Positions 38,172 to 51,385 of a DNA stretch of 64,000 bases are shown in pieces. The stretch's first letter is position 1. Every line of letters starts with the position of its first letter. Under the pieces are notes generated by a model that was not told the origin of the DNA, ran no database searches, and was given only the letters and a program-made list of their open reading frames with translations. Source of the DNA: Brugia malayi (lineage: Eukaryota; Nematoda; Chromadorea; Rhabditida; Onchocercidae); the NCBI RefSeq assembly GCF_000002995.4, contig NW_025062479.1:11823721-11887720 (forward strand). The letters are read 5' to 3'. A program made the position numbers and the translations under genes.

Positions 38172-39972
38172 CATTACTGATTAAAATAAGCTACTCATTA
38201 TCATTATCATTGTCAACACCATCCTAATAGTAATCATTAATACATTGGCTATTATCATCATTACAAATTAGTCCCAATTTTTGTTTTCCCAAAACTTTCC
38301 ATTTATAATTAAAATTCTGTTTTGATCATTTTTTTCTAACCAGCCAATTTTTGTTTTACACTTTCAAACATTTAGTAAATAGGAAGCGCTTCAGCTTCAA
38401 CGAATAGCTTCTTATCGAACATTTAACATCTTAAGCGAAAAGAAAACAGTAGTAGTAGCGGAAACAACTTACTTGTAGTTTGCAAAATAAATTTCAAATA
38501 CTAAAAGGATGGACAAATAAATGGTAGAGAACTAGCAATGGTATTTTATATTTTACTATTACTCTTCTAAATTTAGTAAATAAAATTTGTTTATTTAATT
38601 ATAAGTGAATGAGAAAATAATAGCTAAAAAATATGAGAAGCACTGATAATAGCATAAATATAGTCTTATAAACGATTATGAAAAAATACCACTAGCAAGG
38701 AACATTGCATTCCATTCAAACAAAAGCTAATGTTTTGATAGGAAAAAATATCGTCGATCGGATTGATAAGGAATTTTCCTGAAAAAGAATCGGATTATAG
38801 AATGAATATAGATCTTGTGGAGATCTGTTTGACTGGCTGTAAAAGTTAGATTATCAAGAATAAATGATCTCCAGATTCAAAAGGCTAAACATAACAAACG
38901 GTAAATTTATGGAAAAAAATTTTATACAAATCTGTGAAAATTAAAAAGAAATTTCCAAAATGATAACATGATGATAGAGCAATGCTGATGAAAATACTAT
39001 TATAATGGCGCTGCTGGGCAAATAATATGTGTGTTGAACAACGGATGAATTAAATCATTGGATAATTGCCGAAAATACAAGAACTTAGTGCTTCATAAAT
39101 TGCGTACAAAAACTATCACATTAAAATATATTAAAAATTTAATATTAAATAATCGCAACATGAGATCCCATTCGATTCAGCTCATATTTTTATTACGAAT
39201 GAGTTGCAATATTGATGCTTGAAACCTTTGTGAAATTTCTGTTAATTTCCAAGACTAAATCTTTCAAAAACGTTTTTAGAGTTAAAAAAAAAAAAAAAAA
39301 AACAACGGTTATATATAATCTCTAATATACTTCTGAAGGTGTTGCATTAATCCTAAGAAATTAATAAGATTAGTGAGAATTCTTTTTGAAGTCGAAACAT
39401 TAAAATTCAATTTTTTAAAATAAATTATTTAGTATTTTTAGAGAAAAAAAGTAGGTTAAATGAAGATGAATAGCATAATCGATCTGCAAATTGTAAGTAA
39501 ACCTACAGGAAAGTAAAATGATGACGACAAAAATGATACGGCTAATATGGCCAATGATTAGGGAAGAATATTTATCATTATATCGATCTTTTTTTTCAAA
39601 AAAGAATCAAACCAAAGAATTAACTGATGCAATTTCCAGTTCGGCACTTTCTTATTCATTCAGGAAGTATTCCACCTTAGTGACGTGTGTGTGTGTGTAT
39701 ATGTGTAATACATGTGACAGAAATATGCCGTCACATGAAAGTACTTCATTGTCATAAAATTTATAATCACTGATGTAAATAATCATAAATTAAGAAATTT
39801 TTGAAATAATCGAAAAAAACTTTTTTAAAAGAATTAAGCCTTTTAATTTTCAACATTAACTGAAATTTTTGATGTTGCCGATCTTGAACTTCACTGTACA
39901 AATTGCACATACCAATCATATAAGTTAATTGAGAAGAAAAAATTTAACTCTTTTTGTTTAGTTCAAATTCAC

Positions 39973-40050
39973 AATTTAAATTAGGTCTGCACAAAGGATT
40001 TACTGCCTAGAAATCGCATTCTAATCATTTGTGCAAACTTAATTTAAATT
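39973..40050. repeat. Inverted repeat with 23-base arms
   Basis: Arms 39973-39995 and 40028-40050 pair at 21 of 23 positions, and one of the two exceptions would be a G-U pair in RNA. The loop is 32 bases. It could be a MITE remnant or a small-RNA precursor; no flanking duplication was identified. Confidence 0.7.
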
Positions 40051-41092
40051 ACATCGCATCGATAGTAATTGAAATTTCATCAAAATGAAAAGCAAATTAT
40101 TACGCAGTCACAGGAAATACTGCCTGCACATTTTCGATTTACAAAAAAGCTTTTTATACATCGACAATATACTGATATTATTTAGTAAAAGTATCAACTA
40201 ATTTAGCTATTTATTAAGATTTTTTTTTTCCTAAAATATTATTTACTGAAGAGATTGATAAGGACTTGTAAGATGAGCAAAAAAACCAAAATTTCATATA
40301 TTAAATCAATTTTTCTTTTACAAAGGTTGAACAATAGATCCTTCGGAATATGTGAAAAAAAATTAATAAAATAAGTCGATTTGCAAGTAATAGACTTGAA
40401 GCCTTGACACATTTGTCAAGCAATTTGAATTTTTCCGCTTCCTTAAGTGGAAGAAAATTTAATTGAAATTTTGCCAAAAAATCATTATATATAATAACAG
40501 GAGATATTCCTGCATAGTTTCGATTTATAAAAAAAAAAGTTTTTATACAGCGTAGATTTAAGACTTCAATACATTGTGTATTGCTTCAGAAAATTTTTGC
40601 AGCTTTTGCTAAGTAATTCGGAAATCTTTGGTATGTCTCTGAAGAAAATTTTGTTTACTACCTATAATGATATGATAATTTGCTTTTGTACCTTTTATCA
40701 ATTGCTATAGCAATTTAGCTAAAATCCCGAATTAGTCGAAATGGAAGTGCAAAGAGGGAAATGCTTTCCCATTGATTTTCATTATTAAAAAATGTATTAA
40801 GGAATGAAAGAAAAGAGCTGCTGGATGGGAAGAAATATATGAAGTGATTAAAAGCATAAAGGATAAATTCAGTGAACTATTGGCATACAACCTGTAAGTC
40901 AATCATTCTTACCAATAATGTTTTTGCTAAGCAATAAATAATTATTTTAACGTCGATTGTGCAAGCGAAATCTTTCATTATTATTCAAAATTTTGGTTGT
41001 GTAGCTTTTTGTGAAACTTCAGCATTTAGCTCTTATTTAACCCTTTTTTCCTACTTGTTTTCCGTTTAAAATTTGAAAATTATTTTTCAAAA

Positions 41093-41199
41093 AAATTATT
41101 TGTTTATGGTTTTTAAATTTCAACAATTTAAACATGTTAAATAAAACGTAGATGTAAATGAAGTCCTCGAGCTTTTTTAAAACCATAAACAAATGAATT
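41093..41199. repeat. Inverted repeat with about 22-base arms
   Basis: The left arm, aaaattatttgtttatgg plus tttt, pairs with a right arm ending ccataaacaaatgaatttt, with a one-base length difference. The spacer is about 57 bases. It resembles the inverted repeat 1.1 kb to the left in size and base composition, but not in sequence. Confidence 0.65.
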
Positions 41200-44100
41200 T
41201 TAAATGAAATAAAACTTATCCACTGACAATTACCACAAGATTATTGATCAACAAAAAGAAAATACTGGCATAATTGCTTAATATAAACATTGCATAATAT
41301 AAGAGAAAGTTTTGGACAGAAAGATTAGCAATTTTTAAACTAAGATAAATTGTGCGGTGAATTAATCTGCTCAAAACAGAAAAGGCTCATAACGTTGTTT
41401 TGAATTTGATTAATTTTAACTCAAATAAATCGCTTTTGAGTTACGAAATCATATAGAAATCTATTCATTGGTTTCTCTTATGCTTCTGCAATTAAGACTG
41501 CTTATTTCTGATAATGTTACTGTGAATTAAACATAGAAATTAAAATTTTTCAATTAAATAAAACATTTTTTTACCTCGTTCTTTTCTTTCTTTCTTTCTC
41601 TCTCTCTCTCTTTCCTTTTCTGTTTTCGCTCTCTTTACTTGGTTAGTTTAACTGACTTAAATTTTTTCCTCGATTCCAATACTTTTTTCTCATCGTTTCA
41701 GCAAAATTTATTTGTTAATATTAAAATTGCTTTAAATAATTACTACTTATAACATTGTTCCATATAAGCCTTCAAGACAATAAACGAGAAGAAATGCATA
41801 CCTAAAAAAGCTTTAATTACATCTGAACTGTCTGGACAAGTTGATAGCCCATGCTTATGTATCTCTTAACATCATTTTTTTAGCCAACTTAAAAAACTTA
41901 TGAAGGGAAATTTATGTGAATTTTCAAAAAGAAACTGAACTGTCTTATTTGATTAAGCTGAATTCTTGAAATGACGAAAAGAACTTGGGATGAAATTTAA
42001 GCAATACAAGTACCACATCAAAAATACTGTCCTTCAATGTTCTTTAATACTGTTTGCATTTCACTTGTTATTGAAATCATAAAATTTTCCAAAACTTGTT
42101 AAAAATTATTTAAATCATAAAATCAAATTCATTTTAACATTTTATTTCATAATGTTATCTTACGCTGCATTATCACCCTGAAAGTTTTACGTAACTCAAG
42201 TGTGTAGGCAATTATTGCTGCATTATATTATGCATGTTTTTCTTTTTCTTTTTTATTTTTCTCGTTTTTTAATTTTTTCAGCTGAATCGATTATCCTATT
42301 GCTTAACCTTATTTCCATAGACGGCCCTCGGCTTAATAAATCTGCTTTGCGTAGACCTGTCCTAAGCGGATACTCTATGCTTAACCTATTTTGCTATATT
42401 TCGTTATATGTTTTTCTTCTTTACCAATATGGTATCTATATATTTGCAATATATGCCATGTACCTGTGTTTGATATCTATCTTTTTTGCATCATCCACTC
42501 TTTCCAATTGCGCCACGTTGATGAGTAAACCGATTTTTCTCTCAAAAAAGATATGGGAAAAAGAAAGAACAAAAATTCATTAGATGAACGGATGACTGAA
42601 CATAACAAACATGAAAAAAGGAGAAAAAAGTGGAAAAATTGCGTGACAGTTCACTGACTGCCGATTTTTCAAAAATGTGACAGGCAGAAGAGAAATTGTG
42701 TGAATTTTTCTTTCCTTATTAAAAAATGAATCAAAATAGTTTGGAAAGTTTTTTAAGGCTCCAAAGCCTGAAAATAAGCTTATTTTACTTAGAAGATGAT
42801 CAATCAATTCATAAAATGTTGAATGGGATACAATTCAGCAGTGTCAAGGAAAGGTATTTTATGAACTTAAATTCAAAACTTAATCCCAACATTAACAACC
42901 TTTATGGAAGTTTATCTGGTTCATTAGCTGCTGAAAAATTAACATTACAATATATTATATAGAAACATCAATCATTGCTAGCATTTCTTTCCTATGCTTT
43001 CTCTTCCATCCTATTTGATTTCTAAAATTATAGATATTATTTTTATTGAACTTTAAATGGCTTGCAATTGCTTAACATTTTTAGCCTATCCTTAATATCT
43101 CAGAATGTATATAATTCAACAACGAAACAGAATTCGTTCATCAAAATAGATGAAGCTAATTAATAAACATTGAAATATAGAAATCAATTTTAGGCAAATT
43201 CAATGAATATAAGTGGAATGAGGAGGGAGAGAGAAAGAGAGAGAGAGAGAAGGAATTGGTATATTTAAAGTATAATGATGACGCTCTGCAAGTATAAATC
43301 TTAAAAAGTATGAGATTACAGATGTACAAAACATTAGAGCTACAAGAATATTACCGCGAATTTCTGAAATATGTGATAATGAAAGAATTAGTTGACAAAC
43401 ATCTGGAGACTCATAAATATTTTGCAAAAATGTAACTTATTAAATGACTAACTAGTTGAATTAGATAACCGACTTTATAAAATGAACAGTTTCATAGCAA
43501 ATTTTCCAAATTAATCATTGCTACAGAACCACTCAAAATTAAACATACCGTGTATCGTTCCTTCCATTTCCTCGTGGAATATTTAGAAAAAAACATGTTG
43601 AATGTTGTTTCTTCAACAAATCTGAACGATAACAAACATATCATAAGCATTTGAGATTCTTCATATCTTCCTTCAGAACAACGAGAAAAGCAAAATCCTC
43701 CATACAAGCTAATATTACACTTGAAAATGCCCATTCATCTTTTAGATCTCACTAAACTTTTCATTATTGTTCCAAATAATTAGATAAAAATAAATGAAAC
43801 ACCTGGAAAGCATTTGTTTTATACATGTAACTTCTTTCTTTCCTTTTTTTTTTTTTGGACGTAACAAGGGATTTCAAAAAAAATCTCGAAGTAAATTAAA
43901 TTCAGGAAAAGGGAGAGAAAAAAAGATCATTGGTAACTTGGACATGAATTAACATGAGTCATTAACAAGTTAACAACTGCGAGTTGAAGTGGTATGCTGA
44001 TTAATGACCTAAAGGAAAACGAAAAAGGGCAAATGATAAAAACGAATTATGCACTATCCCACGAAACTGAATGTGACGTTTAATTTGCTGATATTTGAGT

Positions 44101-45841
44101 AAAAAAATACTGACAAGAATTTGATTTTGAGTGTTATTCCAAGGCAGTAAGCTGAAGCTATGAATTATTAAAAGTGTTCAACTTAATCAGATGATGCAAT
44201 CAGAAATATTACCATTTAATTGAAAACACTTATTTCCTCTTATCTTTATTTAAAACCAATGCTTTATGTATTAAATAATGATATTTTGCTTCGTGATTTC
44301 AAATTTACAGTATTTCAATAGCTCCTAATAACTCGAAAGCTTTGAAAACTTCCAGTTACCTAAATAATTGTAATTTGCATATTTCATGACACTAGATGAC
44401 TACTGCGTAAAAATTCATTACTTATTTAAGAGATTTATGCTATTCAGCTTATTTCGACCTATTTTCACCAATTCTTTGTAATTATCATCGCTTCAGTTCA
44501 TTTCACCTTGCATTCAGTTGCACCTTTTATAATTTTCTGAATTTATCAAATTATCCAAGACCATATCTCGCATTGAAAATTCGAATTTGCTAACCATGAC
44601 GACATTATGATAAATCTGAATTTAAACTTTATGAGTGCTGTCAAAAATACAATTAAATTTTAAGAAACTTTTCGTTTTTTGAATATTTATTTGATGATAG
44701 CAAAGCATTATTGCCATTTTATTTACAGTAGTAGTTGATTATAATTGATCGTGATATAGTGAAGTGCTGATCTTCCTGATCAGATATGATAAATGATACA
44801 GTATGAAGGAAGACTAATTCATCTTTTTATTCATAAAAAAATTAAAACATCAATTAATGATAAAGCAGTCAATCTCTGCTGTAATAGAATTATGCTATGA
44901 GTATATAAATAGCAATAAATTGAACAGTAGATAGTAACAAAACCATTTAACAATAGTTGGTTAAATTTTCGAGGGGGTAAATGACGAAGAGAAGAAGCTA
45001 AAATTGCTTGCCAACTCGTTCATTCGGTACTTTAGGATGTTGTTGGTGATGGTGGTCAGTTGTGTAAGTTTGTGTTTAGCGGATGAATGGATCAGTCACT
45101 TCTTGTTGCTTACCCCATACATTTTAAATTGGGTGTGTTGCTAACGTAAATGTTATTGCAAGTGTTTGAGGCGATTGTTCAAGAGATAGATAGAGGGATG
45201 GATGGATAGTATAATGGGTTTGATGTGGATGGATGTTTAGGATGAGAAATTGCTACTACAACAACTGTAACTGTGCCGAATTTGTCCACCTTTCACTTTG
45301 TCCTTGTTTTTCTCCTTTTTTTAGCTAATCAGAAATTCTTAACACCTATCTTTAAGTTACTTACTCTTCCTTCATCTTCTGACCCCCTTTTCCGTTTTCA
45401 GTTTAGCCCTTCTTCCAAATTTCCTCCTCCTCCACTAAACAACTGTCCTATCTTTTACATATGTTCTTCCTTGTCTTTAATCAACCCCTCCCCTAATTCT
45501 CTCTACTATATTACTAATTCTTCAGCAGATTTTACAAATTCATAGATCCGCTTGTTTAACTTTTTCTTTGTTTCACTTCCACTCTACCAAGCAATAATGA
45601 CGAAAACGGTACTGTTTCTACTCTTAATGCATTCATTTGACATACAGCAAAACTCCAAACGTCACCTTTCAGTCTGTTACAATATTTATTTTTATTTAAT
45701 TAATTTGAATTAGCAATGTATTGATGGACAACATTCAAAAATCATTTTAGTCCCCTTTTTATTTCATTAATTTAATTAATTTGATTCAATATTTAATGAA
45801 TTGGTGCCTGAAATAATCAGCTCATATTCATCTTTGTGCTA

Positions 45842-45866
45842 ATTATTATTATTATTATTATTATTA
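45842..45866. repeat. (ATT)n microsatellite
   Basis: About eight ATT units in AT-rich intergenic DNA. Confidence 0.85.
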
Positions 45867-46864
45867 TATATTGCGATAAATAAGATTGGAATTAATGAAA
45901 AAATGATGAATAAGCATCCAAACAAAGGGATAAAATGCTTAACAGACAGTGATAAGAGGAAACAATGATTTCATTAATAGCACTTTCAAAATAATGTAAT
46001 AAATGAGAGGATCATCATATGGATGACGCTTTGGCTAGATTTAGTGATTATTAAGAAATCTATGAAGCCTTAGCTTGACTAATCTGCTATAGAAAACTTG
46101 TAATGTCTAGCAAATGAAGAATATGTAACATACTGTCAATATCCTTATTAAATTTAGGTCCATTCCTTATTTCTGACTGACTGCACTGTCTCTTTACTTT
46201 CCAAGAAAAAGGCTAATGAGAAATTCCTTACACAAAAATTTCTTATCAAGTTTTTTTTACAGGAACTACAGTTTTAAAAACTTTAATAAAGCTTCTTCAT
46301 CTTTGATCAATTTTCCCGTACGAATATTTGCACACATCAAAACTCACATGCACTTTGCATTACTTCATTCGACATTTTGCAATAAGTCATCTGCCTTTAT
46401 TCCAATATTACGATAATCATTATCTAGTGATTTGGTTACGGTTCAAGTTTCACAGCTACGACTCTCACTGTACATTCGTAAGAATCTGTTCTACGATTTG
46501 TTCACCTCTCTGTTATTATTATGATGGATATCAGAAAAAAATAAAACAAATCTTTACGAGTTGTAATACTTTGGCAGAATAGCTGCTCAAAGTAATCACA
46601 TCAGTAGAACTATACTACATATATTTTAATTACCGTACACATCTTAATTTTGAGCAGTCTCCACATTATCCGTTATATAAATTATTCGCAATTGATATTT
46701 ACTTCATAATTTAAATGTCATTTTCCAATAATTTCTGCAAATTTTCAAATGATCTATTATGTTTAAAAATTTTCATCTCAGATACAAGCCCAAGTTAAGT
46801 TGCTATAAGAAAGATACTGCTGGCTGATCTACTAAAATGTAGTAGTAAAGATTAGGTAAGGCTT

Positions 46865-46904
46865 ATTATCAGTTATAGTAGGGTTGTATACTGTAACTGA
46901 TAAT
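46865..46904. repeat. 40-base hairpin with a 16-base stem
   Basis: attatcagttatagta at 46865-46880 pairs with tactgtaactgataat at 46889-46904, with one G-U position and an eight-base loop. It lies about 260 bases upstream of the TGF-beta ligand start. Confidence 0.7.
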
Positions 46905-47150
46905 CACTTTTGAAATTATTTTCATTATGGTTTAATAAAATTCTTACCTATAAATTTGCTATTATCATAGAGTTAACATATTATCAAATATATATTTACC
47001 CAAAAAAGCTAAGCTGAAAAAAAATTACTCTTTAAAGAAAAAATCAATAATAATATTAATTTTTAAAATGGTTTAAACGATTTTAAGACTTTGTTCAAGT
47101 AGTTTTTTATACGAAATGTACAAATAATTGACACAAAAATGATAAAATAA

Positions 47151-47160
47151 ATGATTACAG
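47151..47160 (+). promoter_or_regulatory. Probable trans-splice acceptor of the ligand gene
   Basis: atgattacag is followed seven bases later by the signal-peptide ATG at 47168. No coding exon is found upstream. A leader joined here would give a very short 5' UTR containing an extra ATG at 47163. Confidence 0.55.
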
Positions 47161-47167
47161 AAATGAA

Positions 47168-50100
47168 ATGAAACACTTAGTTGATCCAAAATCGTTACTA
47201 TTACTGTCATTGTGTATTCGCTTCATAAGTTGTTTAATTTTGAAACCAAATGAGAAGCAAATAGCCATTTTGCAAAAAACTGTCAAAGAATTATTGGCTT
47301 TCGAGCAGTTACCAGGTAAGTTCTTCTTTTGTTTCTTCACTTTTCCATCTTCATTTTCATTCTCTGTTATTGTTCATTCATCATATCTCATTCCAACTTT
47401 TTTTTCTCAATGAAACGCTGAAAACTTACTGCAGGTGATGTGGTACGGTCCAAATTACGTACTGAAAACGCTGCTTCAAAATATATGCTACGTTTATTCA
47501 ACAGATACAAAGAAAACAACGATACACAGCATTACCCGCTTGGGAACATTGTTAGAAGTATCAATCCCATAACTGGTAAAAAATTTTTCAAAATAAACTA
47601 ACGATAATATAAATGATTTCTATCCCCTCTGCTGTTGCATGGTATTGCATTTGTTTCATTAAAATAACCCAGATGGCGCACTTAGTAAGCTTTGGGTTCG
47701 GAATCGCAGATAATCTTTATAGCGACTAATAATATCCCTTCATCACTCTTCCAGAGTATAGTTTTTTTTTTCATACCTGCAAAAAATTAATTAGCAATTG
47801 TCCGTGGATGACATATTTCTCAAAAAGATATTTTGATTCACTATGAAGTGATTTCAATTAAAATTTGCGAATGAATTTTGAAAAAACGAATTGTTCTATA
47901 CATTAATATCATGCATTATATCATCATGCATTAATAAATTTTTACTTAGGAGGAAAAAAAAAGTGGGCAGAAAAACTACTGTTCATAAAAAATTGCATTA
48001 TCCTTGAGAACATGATCATATTTCAGGGACACTGTTTGATGAAGAGCTGTTGATATTTAAGCTGAATACAATTAAGATAAGTGAACAGGTGTGCAGCAAT
48101 ATCATATATATTAGATGTACCAATTTATCATTGCCATTTTTTATTTATAATACAGCAGCTGCTTTGAATTATTACTTAGCAAACTTGTGCTAAGTAATAA
48201 TTAGTTTTCAGATGTTAATTAATTATCAGTGAATTTAGTTTTTTAATATTGAAATGTAGACATCTGTTATTTGTAGCTTTTTATCGCTTAATTTCGATGA
48301 AGTAAATTATTCCTGCAGTATTAGAGCATCGACTAATTATAATGTTGTTTACGTAATTATGGTTGCAAATTAAACTTGCAAAAAAGTAGAATTCATATCT
48401 TGTTGAATATTTCTGAATAGCCACATAAGATTCCTGGTAGTATGAGTCTAAGAAAGTTCATATTTCAGGTATTTCAAGCTGAATTACGTTATAAGATTCA
48501 AAACAAGCGTCGTTTCATTTGGAAAGAAATAAGAGAAACCATAAAAGCACTTGGAATTTTACAAAATAATGCAAAAGCGAAAATCGTACGACTAGCGCCC
48601 ACAGCAATTTTTCCTTATTGGCTTAGTTTCAATATGACTAAATTGGTTAACGAAGCATTACAAACAAATCAAACTATCGTTGCTGTAAAGGTAAGTGTTG
48701 TTTCTGGTACAACTTGCCTGATTTACTCATTACAATATTTTTTATACGCATTGGGTATAATTATTATAATTATCTGTCTGGTACTAGCATATATCTTTCC
48801 TGATATAGGCATGAATGGATGCAAAATAAGCCCATGAAGATTCCTATCAAAACTTGTCGCTAGTGATCTGTTTACTTTGATAGAAATTTCAACAAACTTT
48901 GTGCTTATACGAATTATAATTTAGTCTATTCCATTGTACCTTTGATTAATATGAAATCTGACTAAGGTATGGCAGGAAAACTAGAATTTTCAGTTCTTGA
49001 GAAACGGAAAAAAGATTAAATATGCGGAATTGATTAAGCGGAATACACCCTTCTTGCTTGTACATGCCGATGAGCCGATGCTTACTGATGGCACAAAATT
49101 TCAATCCGCATTTAATGCTAAAGCAATTCCTGATTTACATATTGGTAAAATTAGTCAATATTTTAAATTTGCATGTTTCGAGGAACTGTTAGAAAACAAT
49201 TCCTTTTCAATAAACAACAGTATTTTTTTTTTATTTATTATATGCCGACAATTTAAAATAGAGTGTGAAGTATTTGATGTCTGTTAACAAATCAGATGTC
49301 AAAGTTGTGCTAAGATTTTCATTTCAATATAAAAAAAGTGCTTATTTGAGATGCTACAAAGAGTAAAAAGCGCTCCAAAAGGATGTCCCAGTACTACGTA
49401 TATTCGGCGAAAGAAAAGCAGAATGGTAATGATGACAATTTAGAAGAACGAACCGAACAATATCTTAAAAAATTTCGGAATTTAGGACCACGAATACTTC
49501 GGGACCGGAAACAAGTATTTATTTAATTTTCTGAAGCGAAAGGAATTTACATATCGAAAATTTCTGGAAATTTGATTTTATTTACTTATTCGTTGATAAC
49601 GTACGAATTGCATCACTTTTGATTATGATATTTTATATATTACGAATTATACATTATATTATATATTACATTATAATTATATATTACTTGGTGACACCGT
49701 AACATACCACCGTTACTTTCTTCGTACTTTTTTTTTTTTTTTGGATTTCATTTTAATGAATCTTGACAATTAGCAAAAACAAGAAAGCGGAACAAGCGGA
49801 TAATACCATCAATCTATTATTACCATTTATCACTATAAAATACTTTTTTCACTGGCTTTAAACGATGTTTACTTTTCTTCATAATTTACAAAACTATCTG
49901 CAATTAAACATATAATACGAAACGGTCACCGAGTATTATTTATTTAGCAGTTATTGCAGTGAATATTTTTTGAAAAATATGTGCATTTTATCTTTTCATT
50001 TTTCATTTCCTGCCATTTCTGTAGCATTTTTTGCTTTTTGTGTTATTGTTTTTGGAATCAGGTCCATGGAGTAAGTATGAAAAGAAGGCCAAGAAAAAAA

Positions 50101-51385
50101 AAAAGAGTTTCTATACACAGTATCCTCCTCATAGTACCGAAATTTTGCTGTAGAAAACTGTGGTAGTCTTATAAACGAAAAAATTCCAAAGATATTATCT
50201 TCGTAAATTATTAAATGTCAAGAATGGATAGTCTAAATGTAGTTATAATCTCGGCTTCATTCTTAATAACACTTCTTCTATTTGGCTTATTTCTTAGCAG
50301 CAAATATGCATATGTTTCATGTAGTAGAAATTTACCCTCCTATAAATACTTGACCAAATATAAGATTTAAATGGTATGTAAATAAGCTACTAATAATGCA
50401 TTTTATGTTAGATAGCATTATTTCATATAAATTTAGCTGTTTATGCTTTGTTATATGGTACACAATTAGATTTATTTGCGTAAATATAGGACAGAGTAAT
50501 TTTTATTTGAAGCATAATTTTTTCTAGCAGTATAAAAATGCTAGCAAATATTTGATGAAATAATTTTTTCAGATTCGCGCATTACAAAAGAACAAGGAAC
50601 AAAAAATACGCAGTACTTTTAGAGGTGATCCAATGATGGGATTTGGTATGGTGAAGAAATTATCAAAAGTTGCGACAGTTCGACCTTTACCCTCTATAGA
50701 ACAGAAAGATGGTGATGATCTGACGGTAGTATTACTTCCACGAAAAGCTTATTCGTCCCAGGTATTATTGATTACTATTATTGTCTATCAAAATGTTAAG
50801 ATTTCGACGTTGAACTACTCATCATCTTGAACGATTTATTTATCTTTTAAATTGTACTAAAGTGAACTAATGATTAATGATGTCCGTCTTGCAAAGTTTT
50901 AATGAGTTTCTATAATGAATTGTGTCTAAGAAAATGCTTCTTCAGAGCTGCAGAGCAGAAAAATTGAATGTACGCTTTCGAGATATAGGATGGGAGCATT
51001 GGATTATTGCGCCAACATCATTTGAAGCACACTACTGTAGTGGTGTATGTCCTTTTCCGCTTAAAAAGGTTCTGTTTTTCTTTTTTTTTGTTAAACCTTT
51101 ATATCATATGAATAGAAATTTCAACTCCTACTCAACTTTCCAATTTTCATTGATATAGAACTTTTTTATTTTGAACTTATCTGCATGATTTAGGAAGTAA
51201 ATCCATCAAATCATGCAATTGTTCAATCAATAATTCATCGTCTTGGCCTGAATCCGTACGTTCCCGATGTATGCTGTGCACCGGATAAAATGGATTCATT
51301 GACATTACTTTATTATGATGAAATGGATAACATTGTACTGAAAAATTATCCACGAATGACTGTTACTTCTTGCGCTTGTCTGTAA
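47168..51385 (+). CDS. TGF-beta superfamily ligand, BMP3/GDF10-like, 9 exons
   Basis: This is a secreted growth factor precursor of the BMP branch. Exons are 47168-47315, 47435-47575, 48027-48088, 48469-48690, 48994-49144, 49351-49514, 50573-50761, 50946-51068 and 51194-51385; all phases agree, giving 463 residues. A signal peptide (SLLLLSLCIRFISCL) is followed by a prodomain. The C-terminal ligand domain has seven cysteines: C in SCRAEKL, YCSGVCPFP, DVCCAP and the final SCACL. Family blocks are RFRDIGWEHWIIAP, NPSNHAIVQSIIHR, LLYYDEMDNIVLKNYPRM and TVTSCAC. The KM and SCAC positions and the P-to-CC spacing resemble BMP3/GDF10 more than DPP/BMP2. A furin-type KKRSKR lies about 107 residues before the first ligand cysteine; it depends on an atypical TTTGAG acceptor at 49350. 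I do not assign a nematode gene name; UNC-129 or TIG-type ligands are candidates. Confidence 0.94.
48167..48202 (+). repeat. Perfect 15-base-stem hairpin in intron 3 of the ligand gene
   Basis: aattattacttagca at 48167-48181 is exactly complementary to 48188-48202 across a six-base loop. It lies between the exons ending at 48088 and starting at 48469. Confidence 0.8.

Larger units (their letters stand above)
38172..47150. other. Gene-poor stretch with hairpin-forming repeats
   Basis: No gene is supported over almost 9 kb. It contains inverted repeats near 40.0, 41.1 and 46.9 kb, a diverged direct repeat at about 40.1 and 40.5 kb, an ATT microsatellite, and a GGAT/GATG-rich patch near 45.2 kb. 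A 127-codon plus-strand frame at 42200-42583 is hydrophobic but has no recognised motif. The right end should hold the promoter of the TGF-beta ligand gene. Confidence 0.45.

Noticed and set aside
42200..42583. 127-codon hydrophobic plus-strand frame resembling part of a membrane receptor
   Set aside because: T-rich low-complexity DNA gives hydrophobic frames by chance; no receptor motif, splice context or start-region signal was found.
43200..43734. Possible minus-strand cysteine-containing exons (CNISLYGGFCFSRC region)
   Set aside because: The frame is open and one good GTATGT donor is present, but no consistent phase chain or start/stop could be built.
45273..45545. 90-codon plus-strand frame
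   Set aside because: Explained by a pyrimidine-rich tract; composition is Leu/Ser/Pro/Phe without motif.
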